From positions 1,302,001-1,366,000 of the forward strand of contig NZ_CP025394.1 of the NCBI RefSeq assembly GCF_002943525.1: a stretch of DNA of 64,000 nt, written 5' to 3'. Numbering within the stretch: the stretch's first letter is position 1; every line of letters begins with the position of its first letter. The position numbers were made by a program, and so were the translations under genes. Positions 12,703 to 22,091 of this stretch are shown piece after piece. The notes under the pieces are model-generated. The model saw only the letters and a program-made list of their open reading frames with translations, had not been told where the DNA came from and did not search any database. This DNA comes from Kitasatospora sp. MMS16-BH015 (GTDB lineage: Bacteria; Actinomycetota; Actinomycetes; Streptomycetales; Streptomycetaceae).

Positions 12703-13554
12703 GTGGTCGCCGTGCGCTCGCTCTTCGACGTGGCGTTCGTGCTCTTCGACGTGGCGTTCGTGCTCTTCGGCGGTGTCCTCGCCGGCCGGCTGCCGCGCCG
12801 CTTGGTGCCGGTCGGGCCGAGCGTACTCAGCACGGCCGGCCAGGGAGCACCGGCGGCACTCGTCCTCATCCATCACGCGACTATCCCGTGGATCCTGGCG
12901 CTGTCGGTCTGCGATGGAACGTTCGCCGCGTTCGCCATGCCCGCCTCCTCTGCGCTGCTGCCGCAGACCGTGCCGGACGAGTTGCGCCTGCAGGCCAACG
13001 CGCTCAACAGGACGGCCCGAACCGCGCGATGATCGGTGGGGCCGCGCTCGGGGGCGCCGTGGTGGCCGTCGCCAGTCCGGGGTGGGACCTGACGCTCGGC
13101 ACGCCACCTTCGCCCTCTCGGGCCTGCTCCTCGCAGGCCTCCGCGTCAGACCGACGACGGCGCTCGCCCAGGAATCCTCGCCCACGTCCGCAGGCATCGG
13201 CATGCTGCACGAACTGCGCGTCGGCTGGCAGGAGTTCGTCGCCCGGCGCTGGGTGTGGAACAGGACAGCATCGCCTCGGAGACCTCCCTGCAGCAGGAGA
13301 TCCCCGAGGACCGGCTGGCGCGCGTCTAGTCCTACGACGCGCTCGGTTCCGTCGTGGCCATCCCACTCTCCCAGGCGACCGTCGGCCCGCTCAGCGCCGC
13401 GATCGGCGTGCGTACGACGCTGTTCGGGGCCGCTGTGGTGGTCCTCGGCTGTGTCGGCGCCATGCTCGCGGTGCGCGACGTCCGCGCGCTGCGGATCACG
13501 ACCGCCAGTCCGGCTGCCCGTCCGGTATCCACCCCGGCGCCTGCCGCAGCCTGA
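12703..13554 (+). pseudogene. Broken MFS transporter (EntS-like), frameshifted and internally deleted
   Basis: Recognisable pieces of one transporter appear in order but in different frames: GGVLAGRLPRRLVPVG and FAAFAMPASSALLPQTVPDE in frame up to about 13030; MIGGAALGGAVVAVASPGWD in another; then LHELRVGWQEFVARRWVW; then after a gap SYDALGSVVAIPLSQATVGP to the end at 13554. These are the DRLPRR, MPASSALVP, GWREFVSRRW and YDxLGSxxxxPxG motifs of enterobactin-exporter-like MFS proteins. An in-frame stop lies at 13328 and about 200 residues of the middle are missing, including most helices of the second half. No functional product is expected. The N-terminus also contains a duplicated 21-bp unit. 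Confidence 0.8.
12721..12762 (+). repeat. Perfect 21-bp tandem duplication
   Basis: The unit CTCTTCGACGTGGCGTTCGT-G occurs twice back to back (12721-12741, 12742-12762), followed by a partial third CTCTTCG. Translated, it gives LFDVAFV twice inside the first helix of the broken MFS gene. Its perfection suggests it is recent, by replication slippage. Confidence 0.9.
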
Positions 13555-13949
13555 GGTGTCCCGGCGGAACGCCACCCCTGCCGGCGCCGTACCCGGCGGG
13601 CGCCGTACCCGCCGGTCCCGGCGCGGCCGGTTCTCCTGGCGCCACATGACCACCCGACCCGGCCGGTCATCCCCACCGCCGCGATCTCCGCGTCCACCGC
13701 ATCGGGCGGCAGCATGACCGCGCGCACCAGGTGTCCGTGTCCGTCAGATCGCTGAGGCGCCCGGCCGCGCGACGAGGCCAGAGCACCGACAGACACGACG
13801 CTGGACGCACCGCCACCACCAGCGTCCTCGCAGCAGCGGGCAGCTTGTCGCCCGAGCGGCGCGTGGCAAGGACCACGCCCGCAACGGCCAGACGCAGCGA
13901 CTGCCAAAATCGCTGTCCGATGACCGGAGCACGGTGATAGACATCCGAG
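13555..13949. other. Intergenic stretch after the broken MFS gene
   Basis: 395 bases with no supportable gene. At about 13578-13620 GCGCCGTACCC is repeated directly within palindrome-rich sequence. Open frames on both strands lack family resemblance. The promoter for the next gene should lie near its right end, before GTG 13950. Confidence 0.45.
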
Positions 13950-14747
13950 GTGCAAAAGACTCTTGAGCTCCCTGACCTGCTGCGACTGATCGATGAGCGG
14001 TCGACCGCCTTCCGCGCCGCGGTCGCCGCCGCGCCCAGTCTCGACGTACAGGTGCCGACCTGCCCCGAGTGGACACTGTTCGATCTGGCGGAGCACCTGG
14101 GTGGGGGAGACCGTTTCTGGGCCGCCATCGTCAGTGCCGGGCCTGCCGACGCTCCCCCGGCCGAGGCCACCGCTGCGCGCGCCGCCCTGGAAGTGCCGCG
14201 GGAGCGTGAGGCCCTGCTGGGCTGGCTGGCCACGTCAACGCAGCAGCTGCTGAGCGCCCTGCGCGAGGCAGGGCCGGAGAGCGGTTGCTGGACGTGGTGG
14301 CCGGCGTCGCAGTCACCGCAGAACTCCGGCGGGGTCGCCCGGCACCGGGTCCAGGAGACAGCGGTGCACACCTACGACGCCCAGGTCACCGCGGGCACCC
14401 CGCAGCCGCTGCCGGCCGAGGTGGCACTCGACGGTGTCGAGGAGTTCCTGTTCACCTGCTGCGCAACGGCGAGTGCCTGGCCGCACAAGCCCACGAGCTT
14501 CGACTTCCACGCCGCCGAGGGCCGCTCCTGGCGCCTCACGGTCGACGGCGACGGTGCTCGCTCCACTCGCATCCCCGCGCCCGGCGCCACGACCAGCGAG
14601 GGCTCAGACGCAGTCGGCATCTCCATCCACGGCACGGCCAGCGAGTTGGTCCTCTTCTGCTACGACCGTATCCCGACCGACTCCCTGCACGTCGACGGAG
14701 ACGCAGGGCTGATCGACCTGCTCCGCGCCTGGGAACCGGGGCAATAG
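13950..14747 (+). CDS. Maleylpyruvate isomerase-like, mycothiol-dependent enzyme family protein
   Basis: A 265-residue cytoplasmic protein with the DinB-like MDMPI N-terminal four-helix domain. It starts MQKTLELPDLLRLIDERSTA, has TCPEWTLFDLAEHLGGGDRFW with the first metal His, and HRVQETAVHTYDAQVTAG with the Glu and second His of the metal site. The C-terminal third (SWRLTVDGDGARSTR to the end) is the small MDMPI C-domain. Family members use mycothiol, the actinomycete thiol, for isomerisation or thiol-transfer reactions; the substrate here is unknown. GTG 13950 has only a weak ribosome site. It is an intact gene between two decayed regions. Confidence 0.85.
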   Translation: MQKTLELPDLLRLIDERSTAFRAAVAAAPSLDVQVPTCPEWTLFDLAEHLGGGDRFWAAIVSAGPADAPPAEATAARAALEVPREREALLGWLATSTQQLLSALREAGPESGCWTWWPASQSPQNSGGVARHRVQETAVHTYDAQVTAGTPQPLPAEVALDGVEEFLFTCCATASAWPHKPTSFDFHAAEGRSWRLTVDGDGARSTRIPAPGATTSEGSDAVGISIHGTASELVLFCYDRIPTDSLHVDGDAGLIDLLRAWEPGQ

Positions 14748-15281
14748 GACGTAGCGGCGACAGGCGGCCGCGCCTCGCGCCGCCAGGACACGACTCTCCG
14801 CCAGGTCCGTCAGACGCGGCACCGACCCAAGCCCACCAGGCGATCTGAAAGATCGTCACCTGACCGACCGTCCACCCGGTCAGGACTCGGACTCACGACC
14901 ACCGCACCATCAGAGACGAGTACATCGACAGCCGGCCAACCACCGCCGACTCGCTGTCCACACCCAGCGAGCCGGCGGTCCTACATCGAGGCCCACCCCC
15001 TGGCCGCTCTCCCGGCCCTGCCGAGCATCTAGCCCCACGAGCCCGCCTGATGATCCTTTGCCAGGCGGGCCTCTGGCTCTCCTCCCCAACCCGCCCAGCG
15101 GCGACCTCCACTTTCGCCGTCGGCGCACCCACCGCCTGTGCCAGCATGGGGAAACCAAGCCAGCATGTCCGGCCAACACCTGAGCGGCCGGCGGGGAAAT
15201 TCGAGGCTCTGACCGCGATTCCGTGAGAGGCCAGCTCATCGGCATGCATGCAGGATCGTTTCCCTGCGGGATGACCTCCAC
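14748..15281. other. Intergenic stretch before the ISL3 remnant
   Basis: 534 bases with no gene I can support. At 15207-15230 the sequence GGCTCTGACCGCGATTCCGT, then GAGAGGCC, forms an imperfect inverted repeat that might be an old insertion-sequence end, but I cannot match it to a known terminal repeat. Stop codons and uneven codon use argue for decayed DNA. Confidence 0.4.
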
Positions 15282-16350
15282 GTGGTCCTGCGCTCGATCG
15301 AGGATGTGCTGTTCCCCGGAGTCGACGTTGCACTGGAGCGACTGACCGCCGGCCCGGAGCTCGTCCTGGTCGAGGTCGTCGCTTGCGGCCCGGTGCCCTG
15401 CTGCTCGGGCTGCGGAAGCCGGGGAAGGCGGACCCACTCCACATACCGGCGAACACTGGCCGAACGTCTTCTCATTGGCAGGAAGTTGGCGTTACGACTG
15501 CGGGTACGGCAGTTCTTCTGGGACTGCCGCCGCTGTCCGCGCCGGACGTTCGTCGAGCCGGTCCGGGGACTGAGCGAGCGTCACCTGCGGTCCAGCGTCG
15601 GCTTGAAGCAGTGGCTTAAGGACGTCGCCGTCGAGCTGGGAGGCCGGGCCGGCGAGCGGATGTGCCGCAAACTCAGCATTCCCGCAGGTCGTACCCGCCT
15701 GCTCGGGCTGCTGGAAGCACCCGAGGTGCCGGACCGGGCGCCGCGGGTCCTCGGTGTGGACGAGTTCGCGTTCCGTCGCGGCCGCACCTACGGCACCGTG
15801 CTGGTCAACGTCGAGATGGGCCGCGTGGTGGACATACTCCCGGACCGCACCTCGGAGACCTTCGCCACCTGGCTGCGCGAGCACCCCAGCGCGGAGATCA
15901 TCTGCCGCGGCCGCGCCACCGCCTACACGCGGGGGATCAAGGAGGCCGATCGCTGGCACCTTCTCCAGAACCTGTCTGCCGCAGTCGAGAAGACCTGCCA
16001 CCAACACCGCCCCTGCCTGCGCAAACATGCCGAACAGGAGGAGACGTCCGCGCTTCCGGTGATCGACCTGCCGATGCCCCATCTGCCGCGCACGCCCATC
16101 GTCGAGCGGGCCCGGGACCGGTACACAGACGTGCACCGGCTGCTGGACCGGAAGTGGGCGATCAGCGCCATCGCCCGTCACCTCCGTCTCGATCGCAAGA
16201 CCGTCCGGGAGTTCAAGACCACCCCACTGGACGAACCCATCGCCTCCGCCATGGACTTCGGAGCCTCCAGACGCGGGCTGATCGATCCGTTCAAGCCGTA
16301 TCTGAACAGCAGGTTCACCGCCAGCTGCACCAGTGCCCAGCAGCTGTTCC
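15282..16350 (+). mobile_element. Truncated ISL3-family transposase
   Basis: About 356 codons from GTG 15282. The N-terminal zinc ribbon is present (PCCSGCGSRGRRTHSTY and FFWDCRRCPRRTFVEPV, four Cys pairs in the ISL3 pattern), followed by VLGVDEFAFRRGRTYGTVLV, the first catalytic Asp region, and DRWHLLQNLSAAVEK. Then comes a helix-turn-helix WAISAIARHLRLDRKTVREF and IDPFKPYLNSRFTASC. In other ISL3 proteins a stretch of about eight residues precedes DRWHLL; here AYTRGIKEADRWHLL suggests a small in-frame deletion. The C-terminal catalytic part is missing: homology stops at QQLFR near 16350. It cannot transpose. It continues in frame into a membrane protein fragment. Confidence 0.85.
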
Positions 16351-17426
16351 GGTGCCTGCCGCTCGCGGTGGCCTTCGGCCTGCTGGTGCTCTGGGGCGCG
16401 GTGCAGGTCGCGCTCGGCAGCGCCACGTACCTGCCGTTCGGCTGGCTGCCGATCTCGCTGGTGGCGGCGCTGGCCCTGGCTGCGGCGGCCGTGTTCGGCA
16501 TGGGCGTGGCCCGGGTGCTGCCCTCCGTGCTCACCCCGCCGCTGCTCACGATCGCCGTCCTGCTGAGCGTCATGCTGCTCCGCCAGACCACCGACAGCGC
16601 CCTGCCCGCGGGCATCGCGCCGAACCGCCTCGCCCTGCTCTCCCCCGTCACCGACATGCCGCGCCAGCTGCTGCTGACCCTCTCCGGTGCCGTCCACCTC
16701 GGCCAGTCCCTCTGGCTGCTCGGCCTGCTCGCCACCGGCCTCGCCCTGCTGACCGCCGCCACCCGCCGGGCTCGGCTGCTCGCCCTCGCCCCCGTGCTGG
16801 CCGGCGCGGCGCTGGCCCTGCTGGTGCTCCCGGCCTCCGCCCGCGACTCCTTCGTCCTGGACCGGGCCGCCGCCGCGCCGGTCTGCTCCGGCCAGGTCTG
16901 CGTCACCGAGGTGCACCGCTCGCGCCTGGCCGAGCTCGCCCCGCGCGGTGCGGAGGCGCTGCGTCTGCTGCACGAGGCGCTCGGCGACCAGGCGCCCACC
17001 CGGATCCAGGAGGAGACCGACCTGCGCGCGATCTCCGAGGACCGCCGGCTCTCCCCCGGCCTGGTCCTGGTCGACTTCAACGACCCGCTGCTCGCCCACG
17101 CGAGCGGCCCGGACCTCACCCGCCTCCTGGTCGCCCAGGGCCTGACCCCGAACTGCGGCCCGCGCACCATCTGGGAGGGCGCCGGCCTCCTCGACCTCCC
17201 CGCCCAGAGCATCGCCGCGAGCTGGGCCCTCGGCGACCACCGGTTCCACCCGCTCGAAGCGGCCGACGCCTACTCCCGCGACACCTGGACCAAGGCCGAG
17301 ACCGCCTGGACCAGACTGACCGCCCTGCCCCCAGCCGAACAGCGGTCCAGGATCGCCCGCGCCCACACCGCCGCCCTCGACTGCCGCAACAGCCTCCCGG
17401 CCCTCACCGGGGAGGCCAGCGCATGA
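16351..17426 (+). pseudogene. C-terminal part of a membrane protein fused in frame to the ISL3 remnant
   Basis: About 358 codons that abruptly change character after the transposase. There are five or so hydrophobic helices (LPLAVAFGLLVLWGAVQVAL; LVAALALAAAAVFGMGVARV; LLTIAVLLSVMLL; two more), then an extracytoplasmic or cytoplasmic domain with CSGQVCVTEVHRSRLAELAP, LVLVDFNDPLLAHA and LTPNCGPRTIWEGAG. The amino end of this protein is missing, replaced by the transposase. The stop overlaps the start of a second membrane gene in ATGA, as in a two-gene operon. I do not recognise the function. Codon use is normal, so it was an active gene not long ago. Confidence 0.7.
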
Positions 17427-17614
17427 GATGGCTACTGCTGTACGCCCGCTCCCGCCAGGTGCCCGCCTCGGCCACCGCGAACCTGCTGCCCGCCCCGGCC
17501 ACCTGCACCCTCACCGGGGAGGCGAGCGCATGAGATGGCTACTGCTGTACGCCCGCTCACGCCAGGTGCCCGCCTCGGCCGCCGCGATCCTGTTGCTCGC
17601 CTTGGCCACCCGGG
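17401..17614 (+). repeat. Diverged 107-bp tandem duplication at the gene junction
   Basis: Copy 1 is 17401-17507, copy 2 is 17508-17614. Both contain the end of the upstream gene (codons for LTGEASA), the overlapping ATGAGATGG start, and the first 25 codons of the downstream gene. The first 70 bases are nearly identical; the remaining 35 differ at about a quarter of positions. The duplication creates a 36-codon ORF (17423-17533) ending again in LTGEASA before the second ATGA. Confidence 0.9.
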
Positions 17615-17672
17615 CCCTCACGCCGGACGGCGGCGCCGGGAACCCGGCCGTGACCATCGCCGTCCTGCCTGC
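17530..17672 (+). pseudogene. N-terminal stub of a second membrane protein
   Basis: Begins MRWLLLYARSRQVPASAAAI and continues through a hydrophobic segment to about residue 47 (NPAVTIAVLPAG), after which the sequence becomes the antisense of the AraC-type gene and the frame encodes low-complexity Arg/Trp. The rest of the gene has been lost. The ATG overlaps the stop of the preceding ORF. It was probably the operon partner of the membrane fragment to its left. Confidence 0.65.
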
Positions 17673-18538
17673 TGGGCGCGTTCGTGGTCGAGGATCGCGG
17701 CGAAGGTGGTGGCCTCCTCGGCGAGGCGGCGCTGCATGGTGCGCGGGTGCAGGCCGAGGTGGCCGGCGATCGCCTCGGCGGAGCAGGTGCCGGTGGGGAG
17801 CAGGCGGCGGGTCAACTCGGCCACCAAGGGCGCGAGTTCCTCGCCAGCGCGATGGGTCGTCTCCAGGTAGCGGGCGACGATCCGGCGGGTGGCGGGGTCG
17901 GCGTTGTCCACCGGGCGATGGGCGTCGGTGTCGCCGAGCTCGATGCCGCACCAGTCCTGCTCGAACAGCACCGGCGCACCGAAGAGTTCCTCGTACGCGG
18001 CGAGCGGCCCGCACCGCCCGTGCCGGAACGCCACCACCCGCGGCCGCATCTCGTGCCCGGCCAGCAGCCGCCCGATCCGGGCGCCGTTCGCCAGGCTGAG
18101 CTCGTAGCTCTGCGCCACGTACGGCAGCCCGCGCTCCTCGATCGCGAAGTGGAAGGTGGTCGAACCGGCCCGGTACCCGCTCTCCCCGGGCCCGGCCACC
18201 GAGAGCCGCAGGGCCGGCGAGTGGACGTGCAGGTACCGCCCGATCTCGGCGAACGCCCCCAGCACGGTGGCCGAGTTGCGCGCGATCACCGCGACCGGCC
18301 CGAGGATGCCCAGCCCCTGCCAGGCCGAGAGCCGCAGGCCGAAGTCGGGGCAGTCGAGCTCCTCGGCCGTGGTCTCCAGCAGCCGCGCGAACGGCCCGTA
18401 CGACACGAAGGCGTCCTCGACCAGCTCCACCCCCGGCCGGATCCCGTACCGCCGCAGCAGCGGACCCGGATCGCCGCCCAACTCCCGGACCAGAGCGCCG
18501 TACCCGTGCAGATTGGTGGCCCGGATCAGGCTCCCCAC
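17618..18538 (-). pseudogene. AraC-family regulator lacking its second helix-turn-helix
   Basis: Starts at GTG 18538 (GSLIRATNLHGYGALVREL) with GGGAGGGG 9 bases upstream; the frame extends to 18622. The first 230 residues are the Arabinose_bd ligand domain (OruR/ArgR-like AraC proteins). The DNA-binding domain begins AEAIAGHLGLHPRTMQRRLA, but after FAAILDHERAQQAG it ends in RRWSRPGSRRRRPA and a stop, where family members have a further 45 residues with the second helix-turn-helix. The cut falls at about 17672, where the convergent membrane gene is also cut. Divergent to the monooxygenase, it was probably its regulator and is likely non-functional or altered. Confidence 0.8.
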
Positions 18539-18656
18539 CGCCCGCACCCCTCCCGCCCGGACAGGGAGCCGCTCGTGGGGCTCCCTGTCGCAGAATGCCA
18601 AAAGTCTGTCGGGAAAAGACAATACGTCCGCCCGTTCGACTCAGGACAGTGGTGCC

Positions 18657-20141
18657 ATGACCTCGAACCACACCAACGTCCTCGTCATCGGCGCCGGGAT
18701 CTCCGGCATCGGCGTCGCCTGCCGCCTGCGCCGCGAGCTGCCGGGCCGCGAGTTCGCGATCCTGGAGCGCCGCGAGGCGATCGGCGGCACCTGGGACCTG
18801 TTCCGCTACCCGGGCGTCCGCTCGGACTCGGACATGTTCTCCTTCGGCTACGAGTTCCGGCCGTGGAACGAGCTCAAGGTGCTGGCCGACGGGCGGTCGA
18901 TCCGCGAGTACGTGGCCGCCACCGCCCGCGAGTACGGTGTCGACAAGTCGATCCACTACGGGCTCAAGGTGGTGGCCGCCGACTGGTCGAGCGAGCGGCA
19001 GCGGTGGACGGTGACCGCGCTGCGCGAGGCCACCGGCGAGACCGAGACCTGGACCTGCTCCTTCCTGGTCACCTGCACCGGCTACTACGACTACGACCGG
19101 GGCTACCGGCCGGAGTTCCCCGGCGCCGACCGGTTCGAGGGCGAGCTGATCCACCCGCAGCACTGGCCGGCCGGCTTCGACCACGCCGGCAAGCGGGTGG
19201 TGGTGATCGGCAGCGGGGCCACCGCCGTCACCCTCGTCCCGGCGATGGCGGAGACGGCCGAGCACGTGACGATGCTCCAGCGCTCACCCTCGTACGTGTT
19301 CTCGCTGCCCTCGGTCGACCGGATCACGGCCACCCTGAAGAAGTTCCTGCCCGCCGACCTGGTCCACCGGATGACCCGGCGGCGCAACATCGTGGTGCAG
19401 CAGGCCATGTTCAAGGCCGCCCGGCGCTTCCCCGGGCCGGTGCGCAAGCTGCTGCTGGCGGGCGTCCGCCGGGGCGTCGGCCCGGAGTTCGACCTGAGCC
19501 ACTTCAGCCCCAAGTACGCCCCCTGGGACGAGCGCCTCTGCGCGATACCCGACGGCGACCTCTTCACCGCCCTCCGCACCGGCCGCGCCTCGGTGGTCAC
19601 CGAGACCATCGACACCTTCACCCCCACCGGCATCCGGCTCGCCTCCGGCCGCGAACTCCCCGCCGACGTGATCGTCACCGCCACCGGCCTCAACCTCCAG
19701 GCCCTCGGCGGCGCGGCGGTCAGCGTGGACGGCGTGCCGCGCGACCTGCACGAGGTCTGCACCTACAAGAGCGTGCTGCTCGAAGGACTCCCCAACCTGG
19801 CCTGGGTGTTCGGCTACACCAACGCCTCCTGGACGCTCAAGGTCGACCTCGCCGCCGGCTACCTGGTCCGCCTGCTGGGCCACCTGGACCGCACCGGCCA
19901 GGCCGTGGCCACCCCCGTCGACCACGCCGCCAACGCCACCACCGAGGGCGTGGTCGACGAGCTCTCCTCCGGCTACATCCAGCGGGCCAAGGGCATCATG
20001 CCGCGCCAGGGCCGCGACTTCCCGTGGCGGATGGTGATGGACTACCGGCACGACCGGAAGGCCCTGCTCAGTGACCCGATCGCCGACGGCATCCTCGAAT
20101 TCACCCCCGCCACCACCCCCTCGCCGGCCACCTCCGCCTGA
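18657..20141 (+). CDS. Flavin-containing Baeyer-Villiger-type monooxygenase
   Basis: NADPH- and FAD-dependent oxygenase inserting oxygen next to a ketone or oxidising a soft heteroatom. The 494 residues contain VIGAGISGIGVACRL (FAD dinucleotide fold), AIGGTWDLFRYPGVRSDSD, the BVMO fingerprint FEGELIHPQHW at about 160 (pattern FxGxxxHxxxW), VVIGSGATAVTLVP for NADPH and VTATGLNL. The N-terminus is standard for the family and the ATG follows a short intergenic region shared with the truncated AraC gene, making 18539-18656 a divergent promoter. The CoA ligase follows after 157 bases. The natural substrate is unknown; hydroxylation of steroids or alkanones is typical of relatives. Confidence 0.92.
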   Translation: MTSNHTNVLVIGAGISGIGVACRLRRELPGREFAILERREAIGGTWDLFRYPGVRSDSDMFSFGYEFRPWNELKVLADGRSIREYVAATAREYGVDKSIHYGLKVVAADWSSERQRWTVTALREATGETETWTCSFLVTCTGYYDYDRGYRPEFPGADRFEGELIHPQHWPAGFDHAGKRVVVIGSGATAVTLVPAMAETAEHVTMLQRSPSYVFSLPSVDRITATLKKFLPADLVHRMTRRRNIVVQQAMFKAARRFPGPVRKLLLAGVRRGVGPEFDLSHFSPKYAPWDERLCAIPDGDLFTALRTGRASVVTETIDTFTPTGIRLASGRELPADVIVTATGLNLQALGGAAVSVDGVPRDLHEVCTYKSVLLEGLPNLAWVFGYTNASWTLKVDLAAGYLVRLLGHLDRTGQAVATPVDHAANATTEGVVDELSSGYIQRAKGIMPRQGRDFPWRMVMDYRHDRKALLSDPIADGILEFTPATTPSPATSA

Positions 20142-20298
20142 TCCTCCGCCTACCCCTCATCCGGTCGCCCTCAGGCCGTCCGCCGACCGCCCTCCGACCG
20201 TCCTCCGACCGCCTCCCGTACGATTCCGGATGATCACCGTCCGGATGATCGCCGCTCGGCTGGGGGCCGGGCGGAACGCAGTCAGGGGGGAACGACCG

Positions 20299-22032
20299 AT
20301 GAAGGAACTGGCGGAGCTGCGCCCTGCGCAGGACGCGGTGCGCGAGCACCTGGCCACCGGGGTCTGGCGGACGACCGGGCCGCTCGCGGACCTCCGGCAC
20401 TGGCGGGACGAAACTCCGGATGCACCGGCCGTGATCGCCCACTCGGCGACCGGGCGACACGAACTGACGTATCGTCAATTTGCTGATCAGGTACAGGGGT
20501 TCGCGGCGGCACTGGCCGAGCTAGGCGTCCGGGCGGGCGAGGCGGTGCTGGTCCAGCTGCCGAACGTCTGGCAGGTGGGGGCGTTGATGCTGGCCTGCAT
20601 GCGGCTCGGCGCCGTGGTGGCGCCGGTGATGATGACCCTCGGGCCGCGCGAACTGGAGCGGGTGCTGGCCCGACTGGGGGCCGGGGTCTGCATTACGACC
20701 GGCGAGTGGGCGGGAGCGCGGCACGCCGAGGCGGTAGCCGAAATGACGCCCCGGCTGACGGAGTTGCGGCACCGGGTGGTGCTCGACCCGGCCGGCGCGC
20801 CGGCGGGGTCCGTGGACTTCACCGCTTTCTTCGAGGACCCCGACCGCACCTCCGCCCTCGGCGGCACGACCGCCGAGCTGCTCGAGGACGCGCCGGCCGA
20901 GGACCCGGACCGGGTGGCCATGGTGCTGTTCACCTCCGGCACCTCGGGCGAGCCCAGGGGCGTGCTGCACACGGCCAACACGCTGTACGCGGGCTGCTCG
21001 GTGGTGGCGTCGGCCGAGGGGTTCGGCCCCACCGACCGGTTCTACGCCACCCAGGCGGTGACGCACCTGTTCGGCGGGATGTACAGCATCCTGCTCCCGC
21101 TCCTGGTCGGCGGCACCTCGGTGCTGGTCGACCGCTGGGAGCCGGCCGCCGTGCTCGACCTGCTCGGCGAGAGCCGGCCGACCGTGCTCGCGGGCGCACC
21201 GCCGTTCGTGGCCGCGCTGCTCGCCGAGGCGGAGCAACGCGGCTCCGCTGCACCGAAGTTGCCGCTGCGGATGGTGCTCAGCGGCGCCACCACGGTACCC
21301 GCCCAGCTGGTCGCCGGAGTGCCACACTGCTGGGGCGTGCCGCTGCGCACGGTCTGGGGCATGACCGAGGTGCCCGGGCACACCTGGACCCGGCACGACG
21401 ACCCGCCGCTCTGGGGTTCGCGGAGTGACGGCCGCCCGGGCGCGGCCCTGGAGCTGGATTTCCGTACCGAGGACGGCGCCGTCCCCACCGCGGAGCAGCC
21501 CGCCCGCCTCTTCGTCCGGGGCGGCGGCCTCTGCCTGGCCACCTTCGGGCGGGACGGCGGCGAACTCCGCGTCCTCGCCGACCAGGACGGCGGCTGGTAC
21601 GACACCGGCGACCTCGCCGTGCCGGACGGGCGGGGCGGTCTGCGGCTGTTCGGCCGGGCGGCGGACCGGATCGGGGGCTCGTTCATGATTCCGGTCGCGG
21701 ACGTGGAGACGGAGCTGCTCGCTCACCCGGGTGTGGGTGACGTGGCGCTGGTCGGCTACCGGCCGCGCGAGGACGAGGAGCTCGCCTGTGCGGTGGTCGT
21801 GCCCAGCCCCGGGGCCGGGGCTGGAGCCGGGTCCGGGGCCGGGGCCGGGGGCGCCCTTACCCTCGCGGAGCTCCGTTCGTTCCTCACCGGCCGGGGCATG
21901 ACCGACTGGTACCAGCCCAGCCGCCTCGAGCTGGTCAGCGAGCTGCCGCGCAACGCGATCGGCAAGGTCCGCAAGGACCTGCTCCGCGCTCAGCTGGCCG
22001 CCGGCGAGGTCGCGAACTCCCTGGCCGAGTAG
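20299..22032 (+). CDS. Acyl-CoA synthetase (AMP-binding family)
   Basis: Activates a carboxylic acid as acyl-AMP then acyl-CoA. The 577 residues contain the P-loop VLFTSGTSGEPRGVLH (about residue 210), GMTEVPGHTW, WYDTGDLAVPDG and the catalytic C-terminal Lys in RNAIGKVRKDLL. The nearest relatives by eye are cyclohexanecarboxylate- or medium-chain-CoA ligases. ATG 20299 has AGGGGGGAAC upstream; the open frame begins earlier at 20071 inside the monooxygenase end but without support. A 16-residue Gly/Ala run (about residues 508-523) interrupts the C-terminal subdomain. Placed after the oxygenase, it may activate acids released from ester products. Confidence 0.9.
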   Translation: MKELAELRPAQDAVREHLATGVWRTTGPLADLRHWRDETPDAPAVIAHSATGRHELTYRQFADQVQGFAAALAELGVRAGEAVLVQLPNVWQVGALMLACMRLGAVVAPVMMTLGPRELERVLARLGAGVCITTGEWAGARHAEAVAEMTPRLTELRHRVVLDPAGAPAGSVDFTAFFEDPDRTSALGGTTAELLEDAPAEDPDRVAMVLFTSGTSGEPRGVLHTANTLYAGCSVVASAEGFGPTDRFYATQAVTHLFGGMYSILLPLLVGGTSVLVDRWEPAAVLDLLGESRPTVLAGAPPFVAALLAEAEQRGSAAPKLPLRMVLSGATTVPAQLVAGVPHCWGVPLRTVWGMTEVPGHTWTRHDDPPLWGSRSDGRPGAALELDFRTEDGAVPTAEQPARLFVRGGGLCLATFGRDGGELRVLADQDGGWYDTGDLAVPDGRGGLRLFGRAADRIGGSFMIPVADVETELLAHPGVGDVALVGYRPREDEELACAVVVPSPGAGAGAGSGAGAGGALTLAELRSFLTGRGMTDWYQPSRLELVSELPRNAIGKVRKDLLRAQLAAGEVANSLAE

Positions 22033-22091
22033 CACCCCCGGGGCGGGGATTCCCAAGCCGGGAGTCCGGGGTCGGGCCGGTCGGCGGCATC

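Noticed and set aside
14748..15281. Left terminal inverted repeat of the ISL3 element
   Set aside because: An imperfect palindrome exists at 15207-15230, but with the right end of the element lost there is no matching partner to confirm it.
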